Shown here piece by piece: positions 8,345 to 15,832 of a stretch of DNA of 34,123 nucleotides (positions are counted from its first letter, which is position 1; every line of letters begins with the position of its first letter). The stretch covers positions 1 to 34,123 of the forward strand of contig NZ_CAJF01000039.1 in assembly GCF_000304335.1 (NCBI RefSeq). The letters are read 5' to 3'. Source of the stretch: Microbacterium yannicii PS01 (GTDB taxonomy: Bacteria; Actinomycetota; Actinomycetes; Actinomycetales; Microbacteriaceae). The notes beneath the pieces are model-generated. The model was not told the DNA's origin, did not search any database, and was given only the letters and a program-made list of their open reading frames with translations. The position numbers and the translations under genes are program-made.

Positions 8345-8528
8345 TGAAGTCTTTCGGTTCGGGAGGGCGTACCCGGTGTCAGGCATCGCGATACCCGGTC
8401 TCGCGCCTTCGGGTGGCGCGTACCGGTGTTCGAATCGTACCTCCACCGCCGACGCCCGCTGAATTCCGCGGAACTGTGGCCGAATCGGCCGGGGATCGCG
8501 AGCTCTCCGCGTGCCGCGGTGAGACCTG

Positions 8529-9971
8529 TCAGTCGGTGCCGGAGTCGAAGGCGGCCGCTTCGTTCGCGGCATCCGTCGCCTCTGCGAGCTCCTCCTGCGC
8601 GGCGCTGAAATCGTCGCCCCGCTCGGCGATCTCTTCGGCTCCGCCCTGCGTGAGGTGGCCGACGAGTTCGCCGGTGGCGCCGCCGATGATGCCGGCGGCG
8701 GCGTAGTGCTCGAGGCGGGTACGCGAGTCGGCGATGTCGAGGTTGCGCATGGTGAGCTGGCCGATGCGGTCCGTCGGGCCGAACGCGGCGTCGCCGACGC
8801 GCTCCATCGAGAGCTTCTCGGGGTGGTACGACAGGCCCGGGCCGGTGGTGTCGAGGATCGTGTAGTCCTCACCGCGGCGCAGCCGCAAGGTCACCGAGCC
8901 GGTGATCGTCGAGCCCACCCACTTCTGGATCGACTCGCGCAGCATGAGCGACTGCGGCTCGAGCCAGCGGCCCTCGTACATGAGGCGGCCGAGGCGGCGA
9001 CCCTGCTCGTGGTACGTCGCGAGGGTGTCTTCGTTCAGGATGCCGTTGACCAGGCGCTCGTACGCCGTGAACAGCAGCGCCATGCCCGGCGCCTCGTAGA
9101 TGCCGCGTGACTTGGCCTCGATGATGCGGTTCTCGATCTGGTCGCTCATGCCCAGCCCGTGGCGGCCGCCGATGCGGTTCGCCTCGAAGACGAGGTCGAC
9201 CGGGTCGGCGTACTCGACGCCGTTGAGGGCGACCGGCCGGCCGGCCTCGAAGGTGACGGTGACGTCTTCCGTCTCGATCTCGACGGCCGGATCCCAGAAC
9301 CGGACGCCCATGATCGGCTCGACGGTCTCGAGCGAGATGTCAAGGTGCTCGAGGGTCTTGGCCTCGTGGGTGGCGCCCCAGATGTTGGCGTCGGTCGAGT
9401 ACGCCTTCTCCGCCGAGTCGCGGTACGGGAAGCCGTGCTCGACGAGCCACTCGCTCATCTCCTTGCGGCCGCCGAGCTGGGTGACGAAGTCGGCGTCGAG
9501 CCACGGCTTGTAGATGCGCAGGGCGGGGTTGGCGAGCAGACCGTAGCGGTAGAAACGCTCGATGTCGTTGCCCTTGTAGGTGGACCCGTCGCCCCAGATG
9601 TCGACGCCGTCGTCCTTCATCGCGCGCACGAGCAGGGTGCCGGTCACGGCACGCCCGATCGGGGTCGTGTTGAAGTAGGTGCGGCCGCCCGAGCGGATGT
9701 GGAAGGCGCCGCACGCCAGGGCGCCGAGGCCCTCTTCGACGAGGGCGGGCTTGCAGTCCACCAGGCGAGCGAGCTCGGCGCCGTAGGTGAGGGCGCGATC
9801 GGGGATGGAGGCGATGTCGTCTTCGTCGGGCTGACCGAGGTCGCCCGTATAGGTGCAGGGCACCGCGCCCTTGTCGCGCATCCACGCGACGGCGACGGAG
9901 GTGTCCAGTCCCCCCGAGAAGGCGATGCCGACGCGCTCGCCGACGGGCAGGGACTGGAGGACCTTTGACAT
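8529..9971 (-). CDS. argG: Argininosuccinate synthase (long form)
   Basis: A 480-residue enzyme that joins citrulline and aspartate with ATP to give argininosuccinate, the penultimate step of arginine synthesis. The N-type ATP pyrophosphatase loop AFSGGLDTS is at 17-25; GDGSTYKGNDIERF and GRHGLGMSDQIENRI are further signatures. It is of the longer E. coli-like class, not the roughly 400-residue form usual in many bacteria, and carries an acidic C-terminal tail. The start MSKVLQSL is chosen over an in-frame start at 10076, which would lie inside the neighbouring gene. It begins only 10 bp after the stop of the upstream membrane protein gene, so the two are probably co-transcribed. No other arg genes are nearby. 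Confidence 0.95.
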   Translation of the reverse strand: MSKVLQSLPVGERVGIAFSGGLDTSVAVAWMRDKGAVPCTYTGDLGQPDEDDIASIPDRALTYGAELARLVDCKPALVEEGLGALACGAFHIRSGGRTYFNTTPIGRAVTGTLLVRAMKDDGVDIWGDGSTYKGNDIERFYRYGLLANPALRIYKPWLDADFVTQLGGRKEMSEWLVEHGFPYRDSAEKAYSTDANIWGATHEAKTLEHLDISLETVEPIMGVRFWDPAVEIETEDVTVTFEAGRPVALNGVEYADPVDLVFEANRIGGRHGLGMSDQIENRIIEAKSRGIYEAPGMALLFTAYERLVNGILNEDTLATYHEQGRRLGRLMYEGRWLEPQSLMLRESIQKWVGSTITGSVTLRLRRGEDYTILDTTGPGLSYHPEKLSMERVGDAAFGPTDRIGQLTMRNLDIADSRTRLEHYAAAGIIGGATGELVGHLTQGGAEEIAERGDDFSAAQEELAEATDAANEAAAFDSGTD

Positions 9972-9981
9972 GGCACCCAGT

Positions 9982-10806
9982 TTAGTGAGCGGCGGATGCC
10001 TCGACCGGCGCGTCCTCCTCGCCCGGAGCTCGCCTGCTGCGGCGTCCCCACCACACGACGAACGTCCCCACCGCAAGGATCGCGACGGCGATGCCGATCA
10101 CGTAGAGGATGACTCCGGGGTATCCGGCGATCGGCACGAGGGCGAGGTTGTTCGGGTTGAGGAACGGGTACGGGTACCAGAAGGCCTCGCCGTTGGTGGG
10201 GTTGGTCACGAGGAGTCCGCGGATCATCGTGTAAATGACCCAGACGATCGGGAACGCGACGATCGCTCCGAGTGCACGCCAGGGCAGAGCCCGGCGAAGC
10301 GGCCCGAACATGACGTCCGCGAGGAGGAACAGCGGGCCGACGAGGTGAAGGACCTCGTTCGACCACCACACCGGCTCGCTGCCCTGCGGCAGCTCGACCT
10401 GGCGCAGCAGGAGGTTGTACACGATCCCGGTGACGATCATGTAGGTGCTGACGCTGGCGAGCGCGACGGCGAGACCGACAGGCTCGCTGCTGTCGGTGCT
10501 GTCGGTGCTGTCGGTGCTGTCGGTGCTGTCGGTGCTGTCGGTCCGTCGGGGCGACGTCGATGACGACGCGGGGCGCGCCCGGGTGAAGAACCATACGGCG
10601 GCCCAGAGCAGCACGATGGCTGCGGCTGTGTTGGAGAGGATCGTGAAGAAGCTGAAGAAGTTGGCGATCGTCACGCCGACATCGCGGCTGAGCTCTTGAG
10701 CGGTGCCGACGGAAGCGGCGAGCTGACGCACGATCGCCGCGACGAGGAGCGCGCCCAGGAGTGCCCGTGCGGCGTACCACACCCGCGTGCCGGTCGGTGT
10801 GTGCAT
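9982..10806 (-). CDS. Pr6Pr-type integral membrane protein with a TDS repeat loop
   Basis: A 274-residue protein with about six membrane helices. NFFSFFTILSNT (49-60), the WWSNEVLHLVGPLF segment and the WPVIYT-like WVIYTMIRG with FWYPYPFLNP are typical of the Pr6Pr/FAR-17a-AIG1-like membrane family common in actinobacteria; function unknown. Between the second and third helices (about 80-106) lies a low-complexity hydrophilic loop consisting of six perfect Thr-Asp-Ser triplets encoded by a 9-bp tandem repeat. TATGGT lies exactly six bases before the ATG (10813-10818), suggesting a leaderless transcript that also carries argG. Confidence 0.8.
   Translation of the reverse strand: MHTPTGTRVWYAARALLGALLVAAIVRQLAASVGTAQELSRDVGVTIANFFSFFTILSNTAAAIVLLWAAVWFFTRARPASSSTSPRRTDSTDSTDSTDSTDSTDSSEPVGLAVALASVSTYMIVTGIVYNLLLRQVELPQGSEPVWWSNEVLHLVGPLFLLADVMFGPLRRALPWRALGAIVAFPIVWVIYTMIRGLLVTNPTNGEAFWYPYPFLNPNNLALVPIAGYPGVILYVIGIAVAILAVGTFVVWWGRRSRRAPGEEDAPVEASAAH
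10491..10542. repeat. 9-bp tandem repeat inside the Pr6Pr gene
   Basis: Five perfect copies of TGTCGGTGC plus a partial sixth. On the coding (minus) strand this gives six Thr-Asp-Ser triplets. The unit is a multiple of three, so copy-number change would lengthen or shorten the loop without a frameshift. Confidence 0.9.
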
Positions 10807-10812
10807 GCGGCC

Positions 10813-10818
10813 ACCATA
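10813..10818 (-). promoter_or_regulatory. Putative -10 element of the Pr6Pr-argG unit
   Basis: TATGGT, six bases, ATG at 10806; no Shine-Dalgarno in between. Predicted leaderless start. Confidence 0.5.
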
Positions 10819-10860
10819 TCGGCGGGTGCATCATCGTGCGGCGTGATCTTCGGCGCGTGG

Positions 10861-11064
10861 GGCCGGCGTTGCTGGTGGGTTGGCCGGCCCGCACAGGGGT
10901 GGCATCGGTGGCGGGGCGGCTGGCCATGGGGATGCGTTGCCCGGCCCCGCACAGGGGTGGCATCGGTGGCGGGGCGGCTGGCCATGGGGATGCGTTGCCC
11001 GGCCCCGCACAGGGGTGGGGATCGGTGGCGGAGCGGCTGGCGTTGCTGATGGGTTGGCCGGCCC
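10861..11064. repeat. 58-bp intergenic tandem repeat array
   Basis: Two identical 58-bp copies lie at 10891-10948 and 10949-11006, followed by a diverged third copy at 11007-11064. The last 30 bases before the array (10861-10890) match the end of the third copy almost exactly (both contain GGCGTTGCTG and TGGGTTGGCCGGCCC). The period is not a multiple of three and all frames drift, so it is not coding. It fills the gap between the Pr6Pr gene and the DUF222-HNH gene. No spacers vary between the copies, so it is not a CRISPR array. Function unknown. Confidence 0.9.
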
Positions 11065-11091
11065 TTGCCAGGTTGGCAGGGCCGGGCGGCC
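11056..11091 (-). terminator. Hairpin downstream of the DUF222-HNH gene
   Basis: GGCCCTTGCCA (11060-11070) pairs with TGGCAGGGCC (11074-11083) with one bulged T and a 3-base loop; flanking GGCC blocks extend it. It begins just past the stop of the HNH gene and lacks a U-tract, as is common in high-GC actinobacteria. It partly overlaps the end of the 58-bp array. Confidence 0.5.
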
Positions 11092-11096
11092 GCTGG

Positions 11097-12398
11097 TCAG
11101 AACGGTGCGTCGCCGGTCCCATTCGACGAGGTCGCACGGAAGACGGGCACCCTGCGCTCCGGTTCGACAAGGTACTGGCGTCCGGTTGGAGATGTCCAGC
11201 GGATGGCGCCGCCTGACTCCGCGACCTGTTCGATGGTCCAGTCGGTGTGATGTCGGACGATGTGATGCCCCTTGCAGAGGGGTGCGAGGTTGTCCAACGC
11301 CGTGTGCCCGAGTCTCGCCCAGTCGATGTTGTGGTCGACCTCGCAGCGCGAGGCGGGCATTCCGCATCCGGGACCCATGCAGCGGTCGGCTCGCCACCGG
11401 GCGAGCTTCGCAAGGGCCGGCGGTGGTCGGTAGCGATCGCGGCCCACGGAGAGGACCATCCCGGTCTCCGGGTGGGTCAGGACGCGCGTCCAGCCGGTCG
11501 CGCTGCCCGCCAGCTCTTTCGCGACGGTGAGCGGAATCGGGACCATTCCCTCGATCACCGGAGGTTCGATCGCCGCGGCTGCGCGAGATTCGTCGGTGTC
11601 GTGCAGCAACGCCAGTGCCGGGACCGTGACGGTGACCGTCGCCGTGATCCCTCGTGCGGCTTCGGGGTGCAGGTCCGTTCGTCCGTCGACGAGAAGGTCG
11701 AGGATCACGTCGGTGCGGACCTGCTCGAGGGTTCGGCGATCGGGCGCAGCACCCGCATCGGGTACGTCGGCGGCGCGGATGGCCTTCGCCATTCCGGTGG
11801 CGCGGGCATGGACGGCGTGGATCGCAACGATGGGCCCGTACACGTGGAGCCAGCCCATCCCGTCATCGGCGGCTTCGATGACGCTGCGTCGCTTCGTGAC
11901 GGCATCCTCGTAACGCTCCCTTAGTGTCGCTGACCGGGCGGTGTCGATGAGCGTACGCAGCTTGCGACGAAACGTACCGACCGGCTCGCGCTCCGCCAGC
12001 TCGAGTCCCTTCGCGAGCACGGTCGCGTGAAAGCCTGGCTCGATCTCCGACAGCGCGGTGACGAGAACACGAGCGTGATCCTCCGTGATGCTGGCGCGTT
12101 CCATGGAGCGCAGCACGGGCGGGAAGGAGTGCACCATCGCTTCGGCGAACGCCAGCAGACCGCCGGCAGCGTGCTCGGTGACCCGCAGGGCGGAGGCGAG
12201 TTCCAGCCGCACTCCGCGCTCTACGACATCCGTCAGCACGCGCCCGTTGCGCGTGGCCTCGGCGAGCGCTTCTCGGCGCATCTGATCGATGCGCACCAAC
12301 CGTTCGGCCGCGAACACCGTGATCATGCCGGCGACCTCGAGCACCCGGTCGACCTCGTCAGGGAACTCCTGATCAGGGAGCTCAGGGTCGATGAACAT
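11097..12398 (-). CDS. DUF222 / HNH endonuclease domain protein (13E12-type)
   Basis: A 433-residue protein. The N-terminal two thirds (about 20-310) is the all-helical DUF222 region found in the actinobacterial 13E12 repeat family. The C-terminal HNH domain has a zinc-binding RCMGPGCGMP pair, the catalytic-type core CEVDHNIDWARLG (D-H then N) and LCKGHHIVRHHTDW. Such proteins are presumed nucleases, often present in many copies per genome and associated with mobile or repetitive sequence, but their biological role is unsettled. TAAAGT lies six bases before the ATG. Immediately downstream are a hairpin and a 58-bp repeat array, which may or may not be related to it. Confidence 0.9.
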   Translation of the reverse strand: MFIDPELPDQEFPDEVDRVLEVAGMITVFAAERLVRIDQMRREALAEATRNGRVLTDVVERGVRLELASALRVTEHAAGGLLAFAEAMVHSFPPVLRSMERASITEDHARVLVTALSEIEPGFHATVLAKGLELAEREPVGTFRRKLRTLIDTARSATLRERYEDAVTKRRSVIEAADDGMGWLHVYGPIVAIHAVHARATGMAKAIRAADVPDAGAAPDRRTLEQVRTDVILDLLVDGRTDLHPEAARGITATVTVTVPALALLHDTDESRAAAAIEPPVIEGMVPIPLTVAKELAGSATGWTRVLTHPETGMVLSVGRDRYRPPPALAKLARWRADRCMGPGCGMPASRCEVDHNIDWARLGHTALDNLAPLCKGHHIVRHHTDWTIEQVAESGGAIRWTSPTGRQYLVEPERRVPVFRATSSNGTGDAPF

Positions 12399-12404
12399 GC
12401 TTCG

Positions 12405-12410
12405 ACTTTA
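12405..12410 (-). promoter_or_regulatory. Putative -10 element of the DUF222-HNH gene
   Basis: TAAAGT, six bases, ATG at 12398. The surrounding 12399-12430 is locally AT-richer than its neighbours. No Shine-Dalgarno is present, so a leaderless transcript is predicted. Confidence 0.5.
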
Positions 12411-12449
12411 GAACATACGTACGACATCGATCCCGCTCGCGGGACGTCA

Positions 12450-13529
12450 TCAGAACGAGGGCGCCACGATCTCGATCTTCAGATCGAGGCGGCCGATAGT
12501 GAAGAAGAACGGGGCGGGAACGGGCGGGAGACGTCTTTCCCGGAATGCAGACAGCGCGCGCTTCGCCCAGGGGACGTGTGCGGCGGCCGCGACGAAGAAG
12601 ACATGGAGTCGGCGAGCGCTCTGTGCCGGGTCGGACCACTGCAGCGACGGGCTGCACATGCCGCCGCGATACCAGCCGTCCTCGTCCTCCTCCGGGTCGA
12701 GGATGAGATCAGGTTCCGGCCAGTCCTCGAGGCGTATGCCGCGAGAGGCGGATCGTGAAAGCCAGATCCCCTGCGACGGGTACGGCTGCTTTCCGAAGAG
12801 GTTCGAATCTCGCGTGAGCGCCAGGAGGAATCCTCCGTCATCGGGCACCGGCTTCACGACGGAATCGTAGAAGCCGACGGCCGCGTCGCTGAAGACGACC
12901 GGCGCACTCCACCCTGTCTCGCCGTCACGGCTTCGCGAGTACAGGATGGTGTGCTTCCCGTTTTTGTCATCCCCGACGTCTGTCAGCGCGAGATAGCGCA
13001 TGTGCCAGAACCCGTCGGCGTATTCGACCTTCGGCTCGAGCACTCCCTCCACTCCCCGCAAGCCCTGGACCTCGATCGGCGCGGGGCGGCTCGTCCACTC
13101 GCCGTCCTGACGCTCGAGGAAGCCGATCCGGTAGGGCGCTCTGGTCGACAGCACCGTTTCTGCTGTCCGCCCGGCGTGGTAGATGCGCTCGACCGGTCGG
13201 CCGTCCACTTCGCCGGCGACGTAGCAGACCGAGTGCATGCAGCGGTTCCAGCTTCCGCGCGCCGGCTGGTCGACGATCCAGCGGGCACGTGAGCGGCTCC
13301 GGTCGGCCATGACGAATTCCCAGTCGTCCGAATCGAGCGGATCGCCCTCCGGCAGTCTTGCGGTCAGGATGTTCGTCTTGAAGCCGAAACCCATGCCGCC
13401 GATGAACATCGTCCAGCGACCATCCAGCCACACCACGCACGGGTCGCTCATCCCCAGCACGTTGCGGACCGGGGCGTAGCCCGATCGCATGTCCAGCAGT
13501 TTCGCGAGCCCGACCCGACGAACCAGCAT
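12450..13529 (-). CDS. Five-bladed beta-propeller, glycosidase-like protein (GH43/GH32-type fold)
   Basis: About 359 residues, soluble, without signal peptide. Blade-like repeats with aromatic beta strands are visible. Three acidic positions match the propeller glycosidase layout: GMSDPCVVWLDGRWTMF near the N-terminus (Asp), GVLEPKVEYADGFWHM in the middle (Glu) and GFYDSVVKPV later (Asp). Family members hydrolyse arabinosides, xylosides, fructosides or similar, or phosphorylyse mannosides; the substrate is unknown and no sugar transporter or regulator is adjacent. Several starts are possible (13556 GTG, 13550, 13541, 13529 ATG); the last has the best spaced GGAG. It precedes the HNH gene on the same strand by about 50 bp. 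Confidence 0.7.
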   Translation of the reverse strand: MLVRRVGLAKLLDMRSGYAPVRNVLGMSDPCVVWLDGRWTMFIGGMGFGFKTNILTARLPEGDPLDSDDWEFVMADRSRSRARWIVDQPARGSWNRCMHSVCYVAGEVDGRPVERIYHAGRTAETVLSTRAPYRIGFLERQDGEWTSRPAPIEVQGLRGVEGVLEPKVEYADGFWHMRYLALTDVGDDKNGKHTILYSRSRDGETGWSAPVVFSDAAVGFYDSVVKPVPDDGGFLLALTRDSNLFGKQPYPSQGIWLSRSASRGIRLEDWPEPDLILDPEEDEDGWYRGGMCSPSLQWSDPAQSARRLHVFFVAAAAHVPWAKRALSAFRERRLPPVPAPFFFTIGRLDLKIEIVAPSF

Positions 13530-13663
13530 CCGCCTCTCCATCGACCACATCCTCACACCCCGTCTCGTCTCGGCCTAGCCCCGGATCATCCCTCGCGCGG
13601 CGGGGCGTACGGGTGAAGAATGCCGGTACGACCGCGTCGACGACGCGCTGTCAGGAGGTCACG

Positions 13664-14446
13664 ATGTCGTTTCGCACACCGATGCGCCGCACGGATGACG
13701 GAGAACCTCGTGTCGGTGACCGCTGGCGTTCGGCTGCCGTCGTCGGCGGTGCCGCGGCGATGATCGGGATCCCCCTCCTCGGGCCGGTGCTCGCCGGCAC
13801 CAGCGAGGGAGCCGACGAGCTCGATACCGAGATCACTCCACCTGACTACGCCTTCGTCGTGTGGGCGCCGATCTTCGCGGCGACCGCTGCCAACGCGATT
13901 CAACACACGATCCACCCGGATGCGGCGGCGAACCGGCGAACCGGCTGGTGGCTCGCCGCCGGATACACCATCACCGCCCTGTGGTCTGTCGCCGCGCAGA
14001 GCGGTCGGTTCCGTTACACGCCCTACATCCTTCCCGCGGCGGCCGCCCTCACCGGCATCGGCTACGCCCGTGCGCGATCCGGGCCGCTGCGAAGACTCGG
14101 TGACCGGATCCCCGCCGACAGCGCCGGACTGCTCTTCGGCTGGATCAGCATCGCCTCCGTTGTGAACGGCTTCGCCGTCCAGCGACGGGGCGCGTTCTCG
14201 ACCACCACGCGCACGGGTCGACGACTCGCTCGCACCTCGCTCGCCGTCGCCGCGGCCGTACTCTCCGGAATCATCGTCGCTGGCCGCCGCGGCTCTGCGT
14301 CGCTCGCCGCTGCCAGCGGATGGGCGTTCCTCACCAGCGCCGCCAATTCCGAACGAACCCGCGCCACCCGAGTCGTCAACGCGGTGAGCGCTGCGCTCGT
14401 CGTCGGCGCGGCTGTCGCCCGGCTGCGTCCACAGCGCAACTCCTAG
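13664..14446 (+). CDS. TspO/MBR-like membrane protein
   Basis: A 260-residue membrane protein. AGGAGG at 13653-13658 fixes the ATG at 13664; the frame runs further upstream but without a ribosome site. After a hydrophobic segment (about 25-42), the sequence PPDYAFVVWAPIFAATAANA resembles the FxIWGPIY region of TspO/tryptophan-rich sensory proteins, followed by RRTGWWLAAGYTITALWSVAAQ-type helices (split here by a turn) and further helices to the end. It is longer than the roughly 160 residues of classical TspO and belongs to the extended actinobacterial variety. Ligand and role unknown. It is divergent from the propeller gene and 120 bp before the dehydrogenase. Confidence 0.72.
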   Translation: MSFRTPMRRTDDGEPRVGDRWRSAAVVGGAAAMIGIPLLGPVLAGTSEGADELDTEITPPDYAFVVWAPIFAATAANAIQHTIHPDAAANRRTGWWLAAGYTITALWSVAAQSGRFRYTPYILPAAAALTGIGYARARSGPLRRLGDRIPADSAGLLFGWISIASVVNGFAVQRRGAFSTTTRTGRRLARTSLAVAAAVLSGIIVAGRRGSASLAAASGWAFLTSAANSERTRATRVVNAVSAALVVGAAVARLRPQRNS

Positions 14447-14566
14447 CGGCGCTTCACCTGCCGACATCCCGCGCGCGTCCGACTGCCGCGGCGAATGTCA
14501 ACCCCGTGGAGGTTCTCTTCTGCGCTTGTTCAGCTGACCCCTCAACAACGAGATGAGGAGCGGGCA

Positions 14567-15706
14567 ATGAAGGCAGTGGTGTTCCGAGGACCGTTCGAGG
14601 TGAGCGTGGAGGACGTCGAGGATCCGCGCATCGAGCAGCCACTCGATGCGATCGTGCGGATCACCACGACGAACATCTGCGGATCCGATCTCCATCCCTA
14701 TGACGGTCGCGCCCCGATGGAATCGGGAATGATCCTCGGGCACGAGAACATGGGCACCGTGGTCGAGGTCGGTGCGGGCGTCGAGCGGATCCGCGTGGGC
14801 GACCGCGTCTCGGTGCCCTTCAACATCGCGTGCGGCACCTGCCGCAACTGCAACGAGGGCTACACGTCTGCGTGCCAGCGCGCGAATCCCTCGGGCATGC
14901 CCGGTGCCGGGTACGGCTATCCCAAGATGGGGCCGTACCAGGGCGGTCAGGCGGAGTTCCTGCGCGTGCCATGGGCCGACTTCAACCTGCTGGAACTGCC
15001 GGAAGGCAACGACTTCGAGAACGACTTCACGATGCTCTCCGACATCTTCCCGACGGGCTATCACGGCACCGAGATGGCGCACGTCAGGCCGGGAAGCTCG
15101 GTCGCCGTGTTCGGCGCCGGCCCCGTAGGCCTTCTTGCGGCGCACAGCGCCATGATCAAGAGGGCGGCGATGGTCTTCGTCGTCGACAAGGAACCCGACC
15201 GGCTCGCTCTCGCGGAACAGTTCGGGGCGATTCCCATCGACTTCGCGCAGGCTGATGTCGAGCAGACGGTCCTCGACGCGACCGACGGGCAAGGGGTGGA
15301 TTGCGGCATCGAAGCGGTCGGGTACCAGGCGCACGACCACTCCGGTCAGGAGCATCCCGAGATGGTGCTCGACAACCTGGTCAAGGTGGTGCGGGCCACC
15401 GGCGCGATCGGCGTCGTGGGCGTCTACGTCTCGCAGGACCCGGACGCCGCAACCGACGAGGCGAAGGAGGGCCGCTACGCCTTCAACTTCGGCGCAGCCT
15501 TCGAGAAGGGGCTGAAGTTCGGAACCGGCCAGTGTCCCGTGAAGAAGTACAACCGTGAATTGCGGGATCTCATCATCCAGGGTCGCGCCGCTCCCGCGAA
15601 GATCGTCTCGCACGAACTCTCCCTGGACGAAGCGCCCGACGCGTACCGACGCTTCGACCAGCGGGAGGACGGCTGGACCAAGGTGCTTCTGCGACCGGCG
15701 GCGTGA
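14567..15706 (+). CDS. Zinc-dependent alcohol dehydrogenase, glutathione-independent formaldehyde dehydrogenase-like
   Basis: A 379-residue medium-chain dehydrogenase. GAGGAG at 14555-14560 with six-base spacing supports the ATG. Catalytic zinc ligands are C38 (NICGSDLH) and H59-E60 (GHENMG); the structural zinc lobe has C89, C92, C95 and C103. The Rossmann loop is VFGAGPVGLLAA. The long insertion GAGYGYPKMGPYQGGQAEFLRVP and the IEAVGYQAHDHSG region are typical of the Pseudomonas-type NAD-linked formaldehyde dehydrogenase (FdhA) group rather than of simple alcohol dehydrogenases. Likely role: aldehyde detoxification or dismutation. It appears monocistronic; the upstream neighbour is unrelated. 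Confidence 0.88.
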   Translation: MKAVVFRGPFEVSVEDVEDPRIEQPLDAIVRITTTNICGSDLHPYDGRAPMESGMILGHENMGTVVEVGAGVERIRVGDRVSVPFNIACGTCRNCNEGYTSACQRANPSGMPGAGYGYPKMGPYQGGQAEFLRVPWADFNLLELPEGNDFENDFTMLSDIFPTGYHGTEMAHVRPGSSVAVFGAGPVGLLAAHSAMIKRAAMVFVVDKEPDRLALAEQFGAIPIDFAQADVEQTVLDATDGQGVDCGIEAVGYQAHDHSGQEHPEMVLDNLVKVVRATGAIGVVGVYVSQDPDAATDEAKEGRYAFNFGAAFEKGLKFGTGQCPVKKYNRELRDLIIQGRAAPAKIVSHELSLDEAPDAYRRFDQREDGWTKVLLRPAA

Positions 15707-15792
15707 TCCGACGGCACCCTGGCTGCGCCTGCCCGCCCGCCGACATCGTGCCCCGCGATCCCCAGCCGGAGGGTCCTCTCCCGCTGCCCCGA

Positions 15793-15798
15793 TAGGAT
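15793..15798 (+). promoter_or_regulatory. Putative -10 element of purA
   Basis: TAGGAT 35 bp before the purA ATG, in a 126-bp intergenic gap. Unlike many genes here, purA has a leader and a GGGGAG ribosome site (15821-15826). No convincing -35 was seen. Confidence 0.4.
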
Positions 15799-15832
15799 GG
15801 GGTGTAACCGTCCGATAACGGGGGAGTAGCCC

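Noticed and set aside
8345..8872. N-terminal extension of the acylase gene
   Set aside because: The added 176 residues are low-complexity Arg/Ser/Thr/Pro and overlap the 3' end of argG. MSKTATAP at 8344, just ahead of the membrane helix, is the natural start.
9972..10076. N-terminal extension of argG to 10076
   Set aside because: It would overlap the Pr6Pr gene and the added residues do not resemble argininosuccinate synthase.
10861..11064. CRISPR array
   Set aside because: The 58-bp units are contiguous with no unique spacers, and no cas genes are present.
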